Source: Martelella mediterranea DSM 17316
Lineage (GTDB): Bacteria; Pseudomonadota; Alphaproteobacteria; Rhizobiales; Rhizobiaceae
Assembly (NCBI RefSeq): GCF_002043005.1
Contig: NZ_CP020331.1
Location: 529,080 to 593,079, forward strand
DNA: 64,000 bases
Direction: 5' to 3'
In this document: positions 55,507-64,000 of the stretch, piece by piece
Numbering within the stretch: position 1 is the first letter of the stretch
Layout: each line of letters begins with the position of its first letter
Notes under the pieces: generated by a model
The model's database searches: none
The model's input: the letters and a program-made list of their open reading frames with translations, nothing else
Told to the model about the DNA's origin: nothing
Made by a program: the position numbers and the translations under genes

Positions 55507-56775
55507 ATGGTCACGGTCATATCAGGCATCTGGGCGCTTCTGGTCGGCATCGTGCTGATCATGCTCGGCAACGGCATGCAGTTTACCCTTATTGGCCTGC
55601 GCGGCGGTCTGGAGGGGTTTTCGCCGGCCGCGCTTGCCATCGTGACATCCGGCTATTTCGTCGGCTTCCTGTCCGGCGCCCGCTACACCCCTGCCCTGAT
55701 CCGCAATGTCGGCCATGTCCGGGTTTTCGCGGCGCTCGGCAGCTTCATGTCGGCCGCGCTGATTACGCTTCCGCTGCTCGTCGAGCCGTGGGCGTGGACG
55801 CTGCTGCGCATCCTGATCGGGTTCTGCATGTCGGGCATCTACGTCACGGCGGAAAGCTGGCTCAACGACGCATCGACCAATGAGACGCGCGGCAAGGTCC
55901 TGTCCGCCTACATGATCGCGCAGACGCTCGGCATCATCGGCGCGCAGGGACTTCTGACGCTTGGCGACGCGCAAACCCCGGTGCTGTTCATCGGCGCTTC
56001 GATCCTCGTCTCGATCTCGTTCGCGCCCGTCCTGCTGACCGTCGGGCAGGCTCCGCGAACGGAGGTTATACGGCCGATGCCCCTGCGGGCGCTTTATCGT
56101 CAATCGCCGCTCGGCGCGGTTGGGATATTCCTGCTTGGAAGCGCCTATGCGACGCAATCCGGCATGAGCGCCGTCTTCGGAACGCTGATCGGCATGACGG
56201 CGGACCAGATTGCCCTGCTCGTGGCAATGCTGTTTGCCGGCGCGCTCGCCTTTCAATATCCGATCGGCTGGATATCGGATCGCATGGATCGGCGCCGGTT
56301 GATCTTCGCGGCCTCGCTGATCGGGTCTTTCTCATGCCTTTTGGGCTGGATCGCCGGCGGCGGGTTGTGGCCGATGATGGCATTGGCCTTCATCGCCGGC
56401 GGCATGACCACGCCGCTCTATGCGCTGCTGCTGGCGCACACGAATGATTTCCTTTCGCCGGAGGATATGCCGGCCGCATCCGGCGGGCTGGTGTTCACCT
56501 TCGGGCTCGGCGCGATCATCGGCCCGCTCGCCACGGGCTGGGCGATGGAATGGGCCGGCCCGTTCACCTTCTGGCTGGTTCTGAGCGTTACCTTCGCGGC
56601 GATCGCCCTTTACGCGCTCTATCGCATGACGCAGCGGCCGGGCGTTCCCGTCGACCAGACCGAAAGCTATCTCGGCGTCACGCCATCCGCGACGCCGGTT
56701 GCCGTTGAGGCCGCAAGCGTCTGGGCGGCCGAGCAGGCCGAGACCGACGGCACGCCTCCGCGCGAAGACGGCTGA
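55507..56775 (+). CDS. Major facilitator superfamily transporter (YcaD-like)
   Basis: 422 residues with about twelve hydrophobic segments. The conserved loop after TM2 and the ESWLNDASTNETRGKVLSAYM segment are typical of YcaD/YfkF-type MFS proteins, as is IGWISDRMDRRRLI between TM8 and TM9. GGAGGGG lies just before the ATG. Substrate unknown. The 200 bp before it hold no gene. Confidence 0.88.
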   Translation: MVTVISGIWALLVGIVLIMLGNGMQFTLIGLRGGLEGFSPAALAIVTSGYFVGFLSGARYTPALIRNVGHVRVFAALGSFMSAALITLPLLVEPWAWTLLRILIGFCMSGIYVTAESWLNDASTNETRGKVLSAYMIAQTLGIIGAQGLLTLGDAQTPVLFIGASILVSISFAPVLLTVGQAPRTEVIRPMPLRALYRQSPLGAVGIFLLGSAYATQSGMSAVFGTLIGMTADQIALLVAMLFAGALAFQYPIGWISDRMDRRRLIFAASLIGSFSCLLGWIAGGGLWPMMALAFIAGGMTTPLYALLLAHTNDFLSPEDMPAASGGLVFTFGLGAIIGPLATGWAMEWAGPFTFWLVLSVTFAAIALYALYRMTQRPGVPVDQTESYLGVTPSATPVAVEAASVWAAEQAETDGTPPREDG

Positions 56776-56817
56776 AGCTCCCTGCTTCAGGGCTGGCTCG
56801 CGCCACGGCGTGCCGGA

Positions 56818-59514
56818 TCAAGCCGGTGCGGCGCTATCGAGGATTTCGCGCTTGCCGACATGGTTGGCGGGGCCGACGAGACCTTCCTTTTCCATGCGTT
56901 CCACCAGCGAGGCGGCGCGGTTGTAGCCAATCGAAAGGCGGCGCTGGATATAGGATGTCGAGCACTTCTTGTCGCGCTGAACGATCTTCACCGCCTTGGC
57001 GAAAAGATCGTCGTCGTCGTCGTCCTCGCTGCCCATCTCGGTCGCGTCGAAGACGGCGGTATCCTCTTCGCCCTCGTCTTCCTCTTCCTCGTCAACGACG
57101 ACGCTGCCGAGATAGGTGGGCGTTCCTTGCGTCTTCAGATGGGCGACGACCTTCTCCACCTCGTGGTCGGAAACGAACGGGCCGTGGACGCGGGCGATGC
57201 GTCCGCCGCCCTTCATATGCAGCATGTCCCCCTGCCCCAGCAGATATTCCGCGCCCTGCTCGCCCAGAATCGTGCGGCTGTCGATCTTGGAGGTGACCTG
57301 GAAGGAGATGCGCGTCGGGAAATTGGCCTTGATCGTGCCGGTAATAACATCGACCGAGGGCCGCTGCGTCGCCATGATCAGGTGGATGCCAGCGGCGCGC
57401 GCCATCTGCGCCAGGCGCTGGATCGTGCCTTCGATCTCCTTGCCGGCGACCATCATCAGGTCGGCCATCTCATCGACGATGACGACGATATAGGGCAGCG
57501 CCGAGAGATCGAGTTCCTGCTCCTCGAAAATCTGCTCGCCGGTGGTGCGGTCAAAACCGGTGGGCACCGACACCATGATGGTCTCGCCCGTCGTGCGCGC
57601 CTCGGCCACGCGCTTGTTGAAGCCGTCGATATTGCGAACGCCGAGCCGCGACATCTTGCGGTAGCGATCCTCCATCTCGCGCACGGCCCATTTCAGCGCC
57701 AGCACCGCCTTCTTCGGATCGGTCACGACCGGGGTCAGAAGATGCGGAATACCGTCATAGACCGACAGTTCCAGCATTTTCGGGTCGACCATGATCAGGC
57801 GGCATTCTTCCGGCCTGAGGTGATAGAGCAGCGACAGGATCATGGTGTTGATCGCCACCGACTTGCCCGAACCGGTGGTGCCGGCCACGAGCAGATGCGG
57901 CATTTTCGCCAGTTCCGCGACCACCGGCTCGCCGCCGATATTCTTGCCGAGGCAGAGCGGCAGGCGGAAATCTGTCGTCATGTAGAGGCGGTTTTCGAGA
58001 AGCTCTCTCAGATAGACCGTCTCGCGCTCCTCGTTCGGAAGCTCGATGCCGATCACATTGCGGCCGGGGATGACCGCGACGCGCGCCGAAAGCGCCGACA
58101 TCGAACGGGCGATGTCGTCGGAAAGATTGATCACCCGCGATGATTTGACGCCCGGCGCCGGCTCGAATTCGTAAAGCGTGACGACCGGGCCGGGGCGGAC
58201 ATCGATGATCTCGCCCTTGACGCCGAAATCCTCCAGAATGCTTTCCAGCAGGCCGGCGCTCTGTTCCAGCACTTCCTGGCTCAGAACGCTGGTCTCATCT
58301 GCAAGCGGCGCCTGCAGCAGTTCGATCGACGGGAACACGAAATCCGTCTGTTCATGCTTCGCCAGAACGTTCAGGGGCCCGGCAACATTGTCCGGCGCTT
58401 CGTCCTCCTCCGCTGCGGGCTGGCGCGGCTGCGCCTCGCCGAAATCGGCAAACTCGGCTTCCGTTTCGTCTTCCCACGCATCCTCGTCTATCTCGGCGAA
58501 GGCCTCTTCGCGCTCATCCATGAGGTCATTGTCATCGAGGTCTTTGTCATCAATGGGATCGCTCTCCTCGGCGGGGATCTCCTGTGCCTGTGCGGGTTCA
58601 CTGTCCATACAGTCGTCTGTCGTGCGCCGGGTCGGGCTGTAAAGCAGCACCTGCCGGTAAAGCGTAACCGGCGAAGGCCCCTCCTCCACGCTCGCCTCCG
58701 GCTCGTCGGTGGCAGTTTCCACCGCGTCGGAGGCGGCGGTCCAGGGCATGAAGCCGTCATGCGCACCCGCCGCATCGGCAGGGCCGTCTTCCGCAGGTGC
58801 CACGGCCTCGGCCTTGGGTGCCGGCATTGCGCCGTCGAACAGCCCGAGTTCCATCATCTCGAAGGCGAGCCCGTCCGGAATGAAGGCGAGCGCCCCTGCC
58901 CCGGCCTGTGTCTGGTTGGCCTCGTCCGCTGTTTCGGCGGCGTGGGCATCATGCATTTCAGAGATCGATGGGGCTTGCGGAATGTTCACTGGGCTTTCGT
59001 CATTGTCTGCTGAAGTCTGTTCGTTCGTCGCTATTTGCGCGACAGGCTCTGGATCGGTTTCGTGTTCGGGGAAGGCCGGCTGCGCCGCGTCATGCTCCGG
59101 CGCGCCGAGCGGGTGGAACAGGAAATCCACCAGCATCGGCGGTTCATCCCGGAACGGCTCTGCCGCCGGATATTCCAGGGCGCCCTCCCCTCGCTTGGCC
59201 GGCAACTCTTCGGCAATGCGATCCTGAAGCGCTGCGGCGGGCGATTGCGGCGGCAGGTCGTCACCCTCCTCCGGTTTTGCGGCTGAGGAAGGCGATTCGG
59301 GATGCTTCTTGTGCGGCGTGCGGGTGAAGCGCACATTCGGTCCCAGCACGAAGGGGCGCTGCCAGGTCGGAAGCCGGTCGGGATCGAGGATCGCGGCATC
59401 CGGATTGCGCCGCGACGGTTCCGTGATCCGGTCGTCACCTTTTGTCTGATCACCGTCCGTCCGCAGCGATCCGGCGGGTTTCGATTGAAGGCTTGGATAA
59501 CGCGAAAAGGGCAT
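56818..59514 (-). CDS. ftsK: DNA translocase FtsK/SpoIIIE family without N-terminal membrane anchor
   Basis: 898 residues from the ATG at 59514 (a GTG at 59544 would add ten). Residues 1-400 are hydrophilic, acidic and low-complexity, with none of the four membrane helices of classical FtsK. The motor follows, with Walker [15 protein letters not shown] near 545 and Walker [18 protein letters not shown]-terminal gamma winged helix ([27 protein letters not shown]) would recognise polar DNA motifs. It should pump chromosomal DNA at division; how it reaches the septum is unclear. Convergent with the MFS gene. Confidence 0.9.
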   Translation of the reverse strand: MPFSRYPSLQSKPAGSLRTDGDQTKGDDRITEPSRRNPDAAILDPDRLPTWQRPFVLGPNVRFTRTPHKKHPESPSSAAKPEEGDDLPPQSPAAALQDRIAEELPAKRGEGALEYPAAEPFRDEPPMLVDFLFHPLGAPEHDAAQPAFPEHETDPEPVAQIATNEQTSADNDESPVNIPQAPSISEMHDAHAAETADEANQTQAGAGALAFIPDGLAFEMMELGLFDGAMPAPKAEAVAPAEDGPADAAGAHDGFMPWTAASDAVETATDEPEASVEEGPSPVTLYRQVLLYSPTRRTTDDCMDSEPAQAQEIPAEESDPIDDKDLDDNDLMDEREEAFAEIDEDAWEDETEAEFADFGEAQPRQPAAEEDEAPDNVAGPLNVLAKHEQTDFVFPSIELLQAPLADETSVLSQEVLEQSAGLLESILEDFGVKGEIIDVRPGPVVTLYEFEPAPGVKSSRVINLSDDIARSMSALSARVAVIPGRNVIGIELPNEERETVYLRELLENRLYMTTDFRLPLCLGKNIGGEPVVAELAKMPHLLVAGTTGSGKSVAINTMILSLLYHLRPEECRLIMVDPKMLELSVYDGIPHLLTPVVTDPKKAVLALKWAVREMEDRYRKMSRLGVRNIDGFNKRVAEARTTGETIMVSVPTGFDRTTGEQIFEEQELDLSALPYIVVIVDEMADLMMVAGKEIEGTIQRLAQMARAAGIHLIMATQRPSVDVITGTIKANFPTRISFQVTSKIDSRTILGEQGAEYLLGQGDMLHMKGGGRIARVHGPFVSDHEVEKVVAHLKTQGTPTYLGSVVVDEEEEDEGEEDTAVFDATEMGSEDDDDDDLFAKAVKIVQRDKKCSTSYIQRRLSIGYNRAASLVERMEKEGLVGPANHVGKREILDSAAPA

Positions 59515-59664
59515 GCTGATGGAGACCAATCTGAGGGCTGTCACTCAGCAGAAGTGATAGAAAAGAAACCTTAACCAGTGGTTTCCTCCGGCGAAGATCG
59601 GCATCTTATGCTGGCCGCGCGAAGCATCCGGTCCGCTGACTGGAGCCCTTCAGCCGGATCGGGT

Positions 59665-60387
59665 TCAGTCATCCAGAAGCTGGCGCAGGCGCTTGGTTGC
59701 GGAGCGGCCGAGGGGGAAGTCGCGGCTGTCCGCGCCGAAGCGGAGCAGGCTGCGCCCGCCCGCCTGCCATTCGACCGTATGGATATGTTCCAGGTTGACG
59801 ATCAACGAGCGGCTCAGCCGGCAAAAAGGGGGCGATGGCAGGTCGGCCTCGAACTTGCCGAGCAGGCCGCCGGCGAGATAGGTCTGGTCGCTATCGAGAT
59901 GCACCCGCGTGAAATCGGCCTCCGCCTGCAACAGCGTGATCGAACTGACCGGAACCATCACCGACGACATCATCGATTTCAGCAGAATGCGCGCCGGCGG
60001 CCGGGCGCTGGCGGCGGCGGCCAACGGCGGCGGCGCAAGGCGTTCCCTGAGGCGGTTGATCGCGGTCTCGAGCCGGTCCGGATCGACCGGCTTGACCAGA
60101 AAGTCGAGCGCGGCGACATCGAAGGCGTCGGTGGCATAGAGGCTGTAGGCGGTGACCACGATCACGGCGGTTTCGGGCGACAGGTCTGTGACGATCTCGA
60201 AGCCCTTGCCGCTCGATAATTCGATATCGAGAAACACGGCATCCGGGCGCAGCGTGACAATCAGGTCGCGCGCCTGGTCGATCGTGCCGGCCTCGCCGAT
60301 GACCTCGATATCATCGAAGACTGCGAGCATGCGCTTGAGGCCGCGCCGGGCCGGCGGTTCGTCATCGATGAGGATTACACGCGGCAT
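59665..60387 (-). CDS. LytTR-family response regulator
   Basis: 240 residues. The receiver domain has D8-D9, phospho-acceptor D54 (VFLDIE), T79 and K99 (FLVKP). The LytTR DNA-binding domain at about 130-238 contains LLQAEADFTRVHLDSDQTYLAGGLLGKFEADLPSPPFCRLSRSLIVNLEHI. It overlaps its kinase gene by 13 bp. Confidence 0.92.
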   Translation of the reverse strand: MPRVILIDDEPPARRGLKRMLAVFDDIEVIGEAGTIDQARDLIVTLRPDAVFLDIELSSGKGFEIVTDLSPETAVIVVTAYSLYATDAFDVAALDFLVKPVDPDRLETAINRLRERLAPPPLAAAASARPPARILLKSMMSSVMVPVSSITLLQAEADFTRVHLDSDQTYLAGGLLGKFEADLPSPPFCRLSRSLIVNLEHIHTVEWQAGGRSLLRFGADSRDFPLGRSATKRLRQLLDD

Positions 60388-61478
60388 GCGGACCCCCTCA
60401 GCATCAGCCTTGCGACGACGCGGTCATCCTCCTGCTTCAGGGTCAGCTCATAGCCTTCCGGGTAGTGAAGGTGAAGGCGCATTCTGGTATTGGCAAGGCC
60501 GATAGCGGGGCGGCCCGGCCGCTCCGGCTGCAGCGTGCCGGAATTGACCACCTCGATGACGATGCTCCTGTCATCGAGGCGCTCGACGTTGACGCCGATG
60601 TCGATGGCGTCATCCTGATGCCGCAGGCCGTGCTTCACGGCGTTTTCGACCAATGCCTGGAGGATCATGTGCGGCACCAGCACGTTGAGGGCTTCGGGAT
60701 CGACAGTGACGGTCGTCCTCAGCCTTTCCTCGAAACGCAGTTCCTGAATGCGCAGATAAGCGCGCATCGCTTCCACTTCATCGGCGAGCGGACAGCGCGA
60801 ATGGGCCGCGTGGTCGAGACAATAGCGCAGATAGGCGGCGATGCGGCGCACCATCTCAAGTGCCTCGTCGGGCCGGTCGTGAATTTCCGAGGCGACCGAA
60901 TTGAGCGCGTTGAAGAGAAAATGCGGGGCGAGTTGCAGATGCAGCCGCTCCATTTCCAGCCGGACGGCCTCCGCCTGCGCCTCGGCGGCGCGCAGGCGCT
61001 CTGAGCGCGCCTCCAGCAGCGCCGTACGCCAGAAATACATCAGCGACCAGCCGATAAGCAGGATCGTGTAAAATACGGTCATCATCGCCGGGCTGAGCGG
61101 AAGCGGCATGTCGTCGAGCACCAGACGGCGGACGATGTCGGCGATGCCGTGCAGCAGGAAGCCGCCGACGACGGAAAAACAGAGCAGGAAGACGACGATC
61201 GGGATGGACGTAACCCGGCGCCGGCGCGACAGGAAAAACACATGCACGGCGCCGGTCATGAGGAAGGCGATCGGGTCCACGATCAGCGTCATCGCCGTTG
61301 CGGCGAAGACATCGCCGAAGGTGATGAGCCGCGCGGTCCAGCCAAACAGGATCAGAAAGCTCCACACAGCGCACTGCGCGCCCCAGAATGTCCGGAGGAT
61401 GGGCACATGTCTGCCGCCCGTCGCGTTTTCGGACGCAATGTGTTCCGCGGCGCGGGCATCCACCGTATCACTGACCAT
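60375..61478 (-). CDS. LytS/YehU-type sensor histidine kinase
   Basis: 367 residues. Four membrane segments fall at about 35-55, 58-82, 92-112 and 130-150, followed by a short coiled coil. The His_kinase domain holds H186 in LAPHFLFNALNSV and the ATP site ALVENAVKHGLRH. No separate sensor domain is seen, so the membrane part probably senses. Pairs with the LytTR regulator; target genes are unknown. Confidence 0.9.
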   Translation of the reverse strand: MVSDTVDARAAEHIASENATGGRHVPILRTFWGAQCAVWSFLILFGWTARLITFGDVFAATAMTLIVDPIAFLMTGAVHVFFLSRRRRVTSIPIVVFLLCFSVVGGFLLHGIADIVRRLVLDDMPLPLSPAMMTVFYTILLIGWSLMYFWRTALLEARSERLRAAEAQAEAVRLEMERLHLQLAPHFLFNALNSVASEIHDRPDEALEMVRRIAAYLRYCLDHAAHSRCPLADEVEAMRAYLRIQELRFEERLRTTVTVDPEALNVLVPHMILQALVENAVKHGLRHQDDAIDIGVNVERLDDRSIVIEVVNSGTLQPERPGRPAIGLANTRMRLHLHYPEGYELTLKQEDDRVVARLMLRGSACRV

Positions 61479-62060
61479 TAGCGGGCACCGTTTCCTTTTC
61501 CCTCGCCTCGTTTGCCGTCAACTTACGCCCTTCGCGCGCTGGAACGAATGCCGGTTCATCGATAAAAACATGACTTTCATCGAAATGCAGGTGAATTTGC
61601 GGTGTTGTCGGACATAGCGCGCTCAATTCGATCGGATGGGCTGGTTGGACTACAACCACACCACCGTGAGCGAGGAAGGCGGGCTCTTCGTTGAAGCCCC
61701 TCCCCTCCCCTGCCCTCCCCTCCCCTCCCCTACCCTGGCATCGGCGGCGCAAGAATTGCCAACGATGCCGGCGCCGCGATGTCTCCAGGCAGGGCTCATG
61801 ATCGCGGACGGAATGCCTATGCCTGGCGACCTGGCCGAGTGCGAGCCTGCCTTCGCCGCGTGTGGCGAACGTGAACACGCCGCCTTCCTCTGCGCCGGCG
61901 TTGATCGTGATGACGACCTGAGCTTCATCTGTCTGCCCGGCTAAAATCCGCCCTCTGCGAGTTCGCTATCAACTCTTCTCACGTCAATATAATTATCGAT
62001 ATTATAATCAATAATCCTGATCTTTACGAAAAATGCTAGTATTTACAGCTATATGAGGCA
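61479..62060. other. Gene-free stretch with AT-rich patch
   Basis: No convincing gene in 582 bp. The open frames on both strands have no family likeness or ribosome site. An AT-rich patch at about 61985-62045 with the near-palindrome ATAATTATCGATATTAT just precedes the broken GntR gene and may be its old promoter or operator. Confidence 0.5.
61697..61735. repeat. CCCCT pentanucleotide tract
   Basis: About seven tandem, slightly imperfect CCCCT units, a purine/pyrimidine-asymmetric run with the G-rich strand on minus. It lies between the kinase start and the regulator pseudogene. Confidence 0.75.
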
Positions 62061-62745
62061 GTGTTGGGATGCGCGGAACTTGTCGGAGCAACCCAAAACT
62101 GGGAGGATGTGCTTGGCGAACTGCAGCGCGAGATCGTTACCGGTCGCCGCCATCCGCGCGAGCGCCTGGTGGAGGATGATGTCATCGCGAGCACAGGCGC
62201 CACCCGCCACGCTGTCCGCTTCGTCTTCGCCGCACTTGAAAAAAAGGCCGGTCTCGTGGCGCGTGCGCGCAAAAAGGCGTCCGTGTCCGCGACTATTCGA
62301 TCCGTGAGATCGAGGAACTGTATGAAATCCGCCAATGTCTCGAATGTCAGGCCGAGGGCGTTTCTCCCGCCCTGCTCTGTCGGAAACAATCGAGGCGCTG
62401 ACCGACATCGCCATCCGTCATCGCGACGCATCGCAGAGTCAACGGCTTGGCGATGTCTTCGAACTGAATGACCGGTTCCACGACACGCTGTACCGGGCGG
62501 CAGGCAATCGCCAACTTGCCAAAGCGATCCCGCATTACACCTTCGCCACCCAGCCGATCCGCACCCGCGCGTTCGCCAGTCGCGACATCCGCAAGTTAGC
62601 GATCGATGAGCATTTCGAGATGATCAACGCCCTCACTGTCGGCGATACGGACCGTCTTTCCGAGATCATTGCCCGGCATATCAGACGACCCAAGGACTTC
62701 TATCTGCGGGCGAATCGCATCACCGGACTTGCGACGCCTGAATGA
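62061..62745 (+). pseudogene. Frameshifted GntR-family (FCD) regulator
   Basis: Three consecutive frames together give one GntR protein. The helix-turn-helix part LGELQREIVTGRRHPRERL through ALEKKAGLVARARKK is in one frame to about 62270. KGVRVRDYSIREIEELYEIR continues in a second frame after an AAAAA run. The FCD part ETIEALTDIAIRH through RLSEIIARHIRRPKDFYLRA is in a third frame from about 62375 to the stop at 62745. Two shifts are needed, so the gene is broken unless these are sequencing errors in homopolymers. Confidence 0.75.
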
Positions 62746-62786
62746 GTCTTTGATTGCGTCGTGCAGTGGTGCGACGCTGGCGCGGA

Positions 62787-63099
62787 GTTTTCAATTGAAA
62801 ACAATCTGGCGGCAAAGTCTACTGGTTGGGTGTTGCGCGGATGGTCCAGTCCAGTGACGCGGCCGCAGTAGTTCCAACGAGGTTTTCAATTGAAAACACG
62901 CCGGTGGATATCGCTCTCCATGAAGTCTCAAAGCGCGGCTCTCTTACGACGTGGCCGGCGCCGAATCATTGGCGGGTATATCGTGTAGCCAAGGAGATCC
63001 GTCTTCCAGCGAGCGGCGCCGGCGTGCTTGTCTCTCAGGCTAGCCATCAGCCACGTCACGCGGCGAAATCAATCTGGCGATGAGTTTTCAATTGAAAAC
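62787..63099. repeat. Three exact copies of palindrome GTTTTCAATTGAAAAC
   Basis: Copies lie at 62787-62802, 62882-62897 and 63084-63099. The first and third share longer flanks (GGCG, then GAG before and AA after), and both have the word CAATCTGGCG next to them. The form fits a homodimeric regulator site such as a GntR operator, present three times within 313 bp. Confidence 0.85.
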
Positions 63100-63324
63100 A
63101 AACGGTCGGTGTCATGAAGGAATGTCGCGCGATCGTCTGGCTGGCTGGGAGGGGCGCGGTGATCGTCGAAGAGTACCCCAGTGTAAGAGCGGTTTCGACG
63201 GGTGAGGCTCCTCGCGATCCGCCTGGGTGAGTTCGTCTCGTCAGAACAACGCAGTTTCGCCAAGGGGTTCATCGAGCGTGACCCGCGATTGCCGGTTGGA
63301 GGGTATCCGGGACCTTGTGTAAGC

Positions 63325-63349
63325 GAGGCGGAAACGCCTCTAGTCTTTT
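63325..63349 (+). terminator. GAAA-tetraloop hairpin followed by T-rich tail
   Basis: GAGGCG, loop GAAA, CGCCTC, then TAGTCTTTT. It reads as a Rho-independent terminator on the plus strand, though no gene is recognised directly upstream. Confidence 0.5.
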
Positions 63350-64000
63350 GCGTCCGCAACGCGACTTCCGGCGTCGTCCAAGGACGCTATCCGTCGCGGG
63401 TTATGCCGCGCTGGCGCGAAGGCGCAGGCTGCCTCAGGCCCCGACGGCGACCGTCATGGGTCTGAATGCATTTCTTGGGCTATCAGTCCTGATCGGGCAC
63501 TCAAGACCGCGCTGCGCGGACGCTCAAAGGGAGTATCGTCCTTCCGCACTGGTCAACAGAGAGACCCGTGCCGAACATGGCGTGGAGATTGTCGTCGGTG
63601 ATGATACTGTTCGAGTTGCCCGGCGAATCGGCGCGCCAATCTGCGGTCATTGATGCGCGGCACGGGCATCGCTTCGAAGGGGAGGGCGGACTACGCGTAT
63701 GCGGTCGTCCGCGGCTCGCGGCGGTCCGATCGTCTCGGTCCAACGGAGAGGATAAGGCGCTTCATCGGCAGAACTGACGCGCAGTTCAGAGCACAGGAAC
63801 TATCCTTCGTTCAACTGACAAACAGGGGCGTTACAATGCCGGGGGACGCAAACGTGATGCCAACGCTCCAAAACCGGCGCGAGCAGGCAGTGCGTTTGTC
63901 CCGCGTGTTAACCTTTCATTAACCAAAAACCCCTTGCAGAATCGGTGCGAGTCATGCAGCGTTGACGCAAATGGAGTAAATTCGGACAGGAAACCGTCAG

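Larger units (their letters stand above)
62746..64000. other. Gene-poor region, 1.25 kb
   Basis: No open frame here has a recognisable domain plus a ribosome site. The region holds the three-copy palindrome and one tetraloop hairpin. The last 100 bp (TTAACC repeats and a CTTGCA box near 63933) look like a promoter for a gene to the right. Some frames hint at decayed mobile-element sequence, but not enough to name one. Confidence 0.5.

Noticed and set aside
61468..61944. Overlapping small frames on both strands (about 100-136 codons)
   Set aside because: They include the CCCCT tract, lack ribosome sites and show no homology-like pattern.
63315..63743. Small frames with a faint likeness to IS66-type accessory proteins
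   Set aside because: Only a few residues (EIVVGDDTVRVARR) suggest it; too weak to call a remnant.

Overview
The window is about 64 kb of GC-rich chromosomal or megaplasmid DNA. It most likely comes from an alphaproteobacterium of the Hyphomicrobiales (Rhizobiales), in the Rhizobiaceae or Martelella range. This placement is an inference. It rests on the dense set of ABC importers each paired with its own regulator and catabolic enzymes, the long glycine-rich autotransporters, paired-hairpin intergenic repeats of a kind common in rhizobia, and codon use dominated by GGC/GCC/CTG/ATC. No rRNA, tRNA or CRISPR array was seen.

Layout. 1-7925 (minus): two surface proteins, a giant glycine-rich autotransporter passenger running off the left edge and an autotransporter whose passenger begins with an endonuclease/exonuclease/phosphatase enzyme domain. 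8068-18766: an amino-acid-type import and catabolism cluster. Its minus-strand genes encode a three-component FAD/[2Fe-2S] dehydrogenase, an aldehyde dehydrogenase, DapB-like and DapA-like enzymes, an ABC permease and ATPase, and a saccharopine-dehydrogenase-like protein. A divergent LysR regulator and the solute-binding protein lie on the plus strand. 18914-24890: two exported proteins with overlapping genes (one built of MORN-like repeats) and a divergent DUF2207-type membrane protein. 25099-31002: small regulator/enzyme pairs (AraC/SDR, TetR/epimerase, Rrf2/methyltransferase, RidA/TetR), several with clear palindromic operators between them.

31082-40653: a sugar or polyol system. A GntR-headed minus operon (regulator, ATPase, permease, binding protein, DJ-1/PfpI protein) faces a plus operon of Ldh2-type dehydrogenase, iron-type alcohol dehydrogenase, aldehyde dehydrogenase and an alpha/beta hydrolase. 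40740-55306: an oligosaccharide system under a LacI regulator. It has a Tat-exported peptide/oligosaccharide-type binding protein, a putative glycosidase, two permeases, a double ATPase, a hydroxypyruvate-isomerase-family protein, a tartronate-semialdehyde-reductase-type protein and a GH42 beta-galactosidase. An IS110-family element, flanked by inverted REP-like hairpins, sits just before the GH42 gene. 55507-61478: an MFS transporter, an FtsK without a visible membrane anchor, and a LytTR response regulator with its LytS/YehU-type kinase.

61479-64000 is gene-poor. It holds a CCCCT tract, an AT-rich patch, a GntR-family regulator broken by two frameshifts, three exact copies of a 16-bp palindrome, and a tetraloop hairpin followed by T residues.

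The observations that most deserve follow-up are the enzyme-autotransporter fusion, the unusual DapA/DapB/amino-acid-dehydrogenase cluster with a changed DapB active site, the membrane-anchor-less FtsK, the IS110 element and its probable guide RNA region, and the three-copy palindrome beside the decayed regulator.
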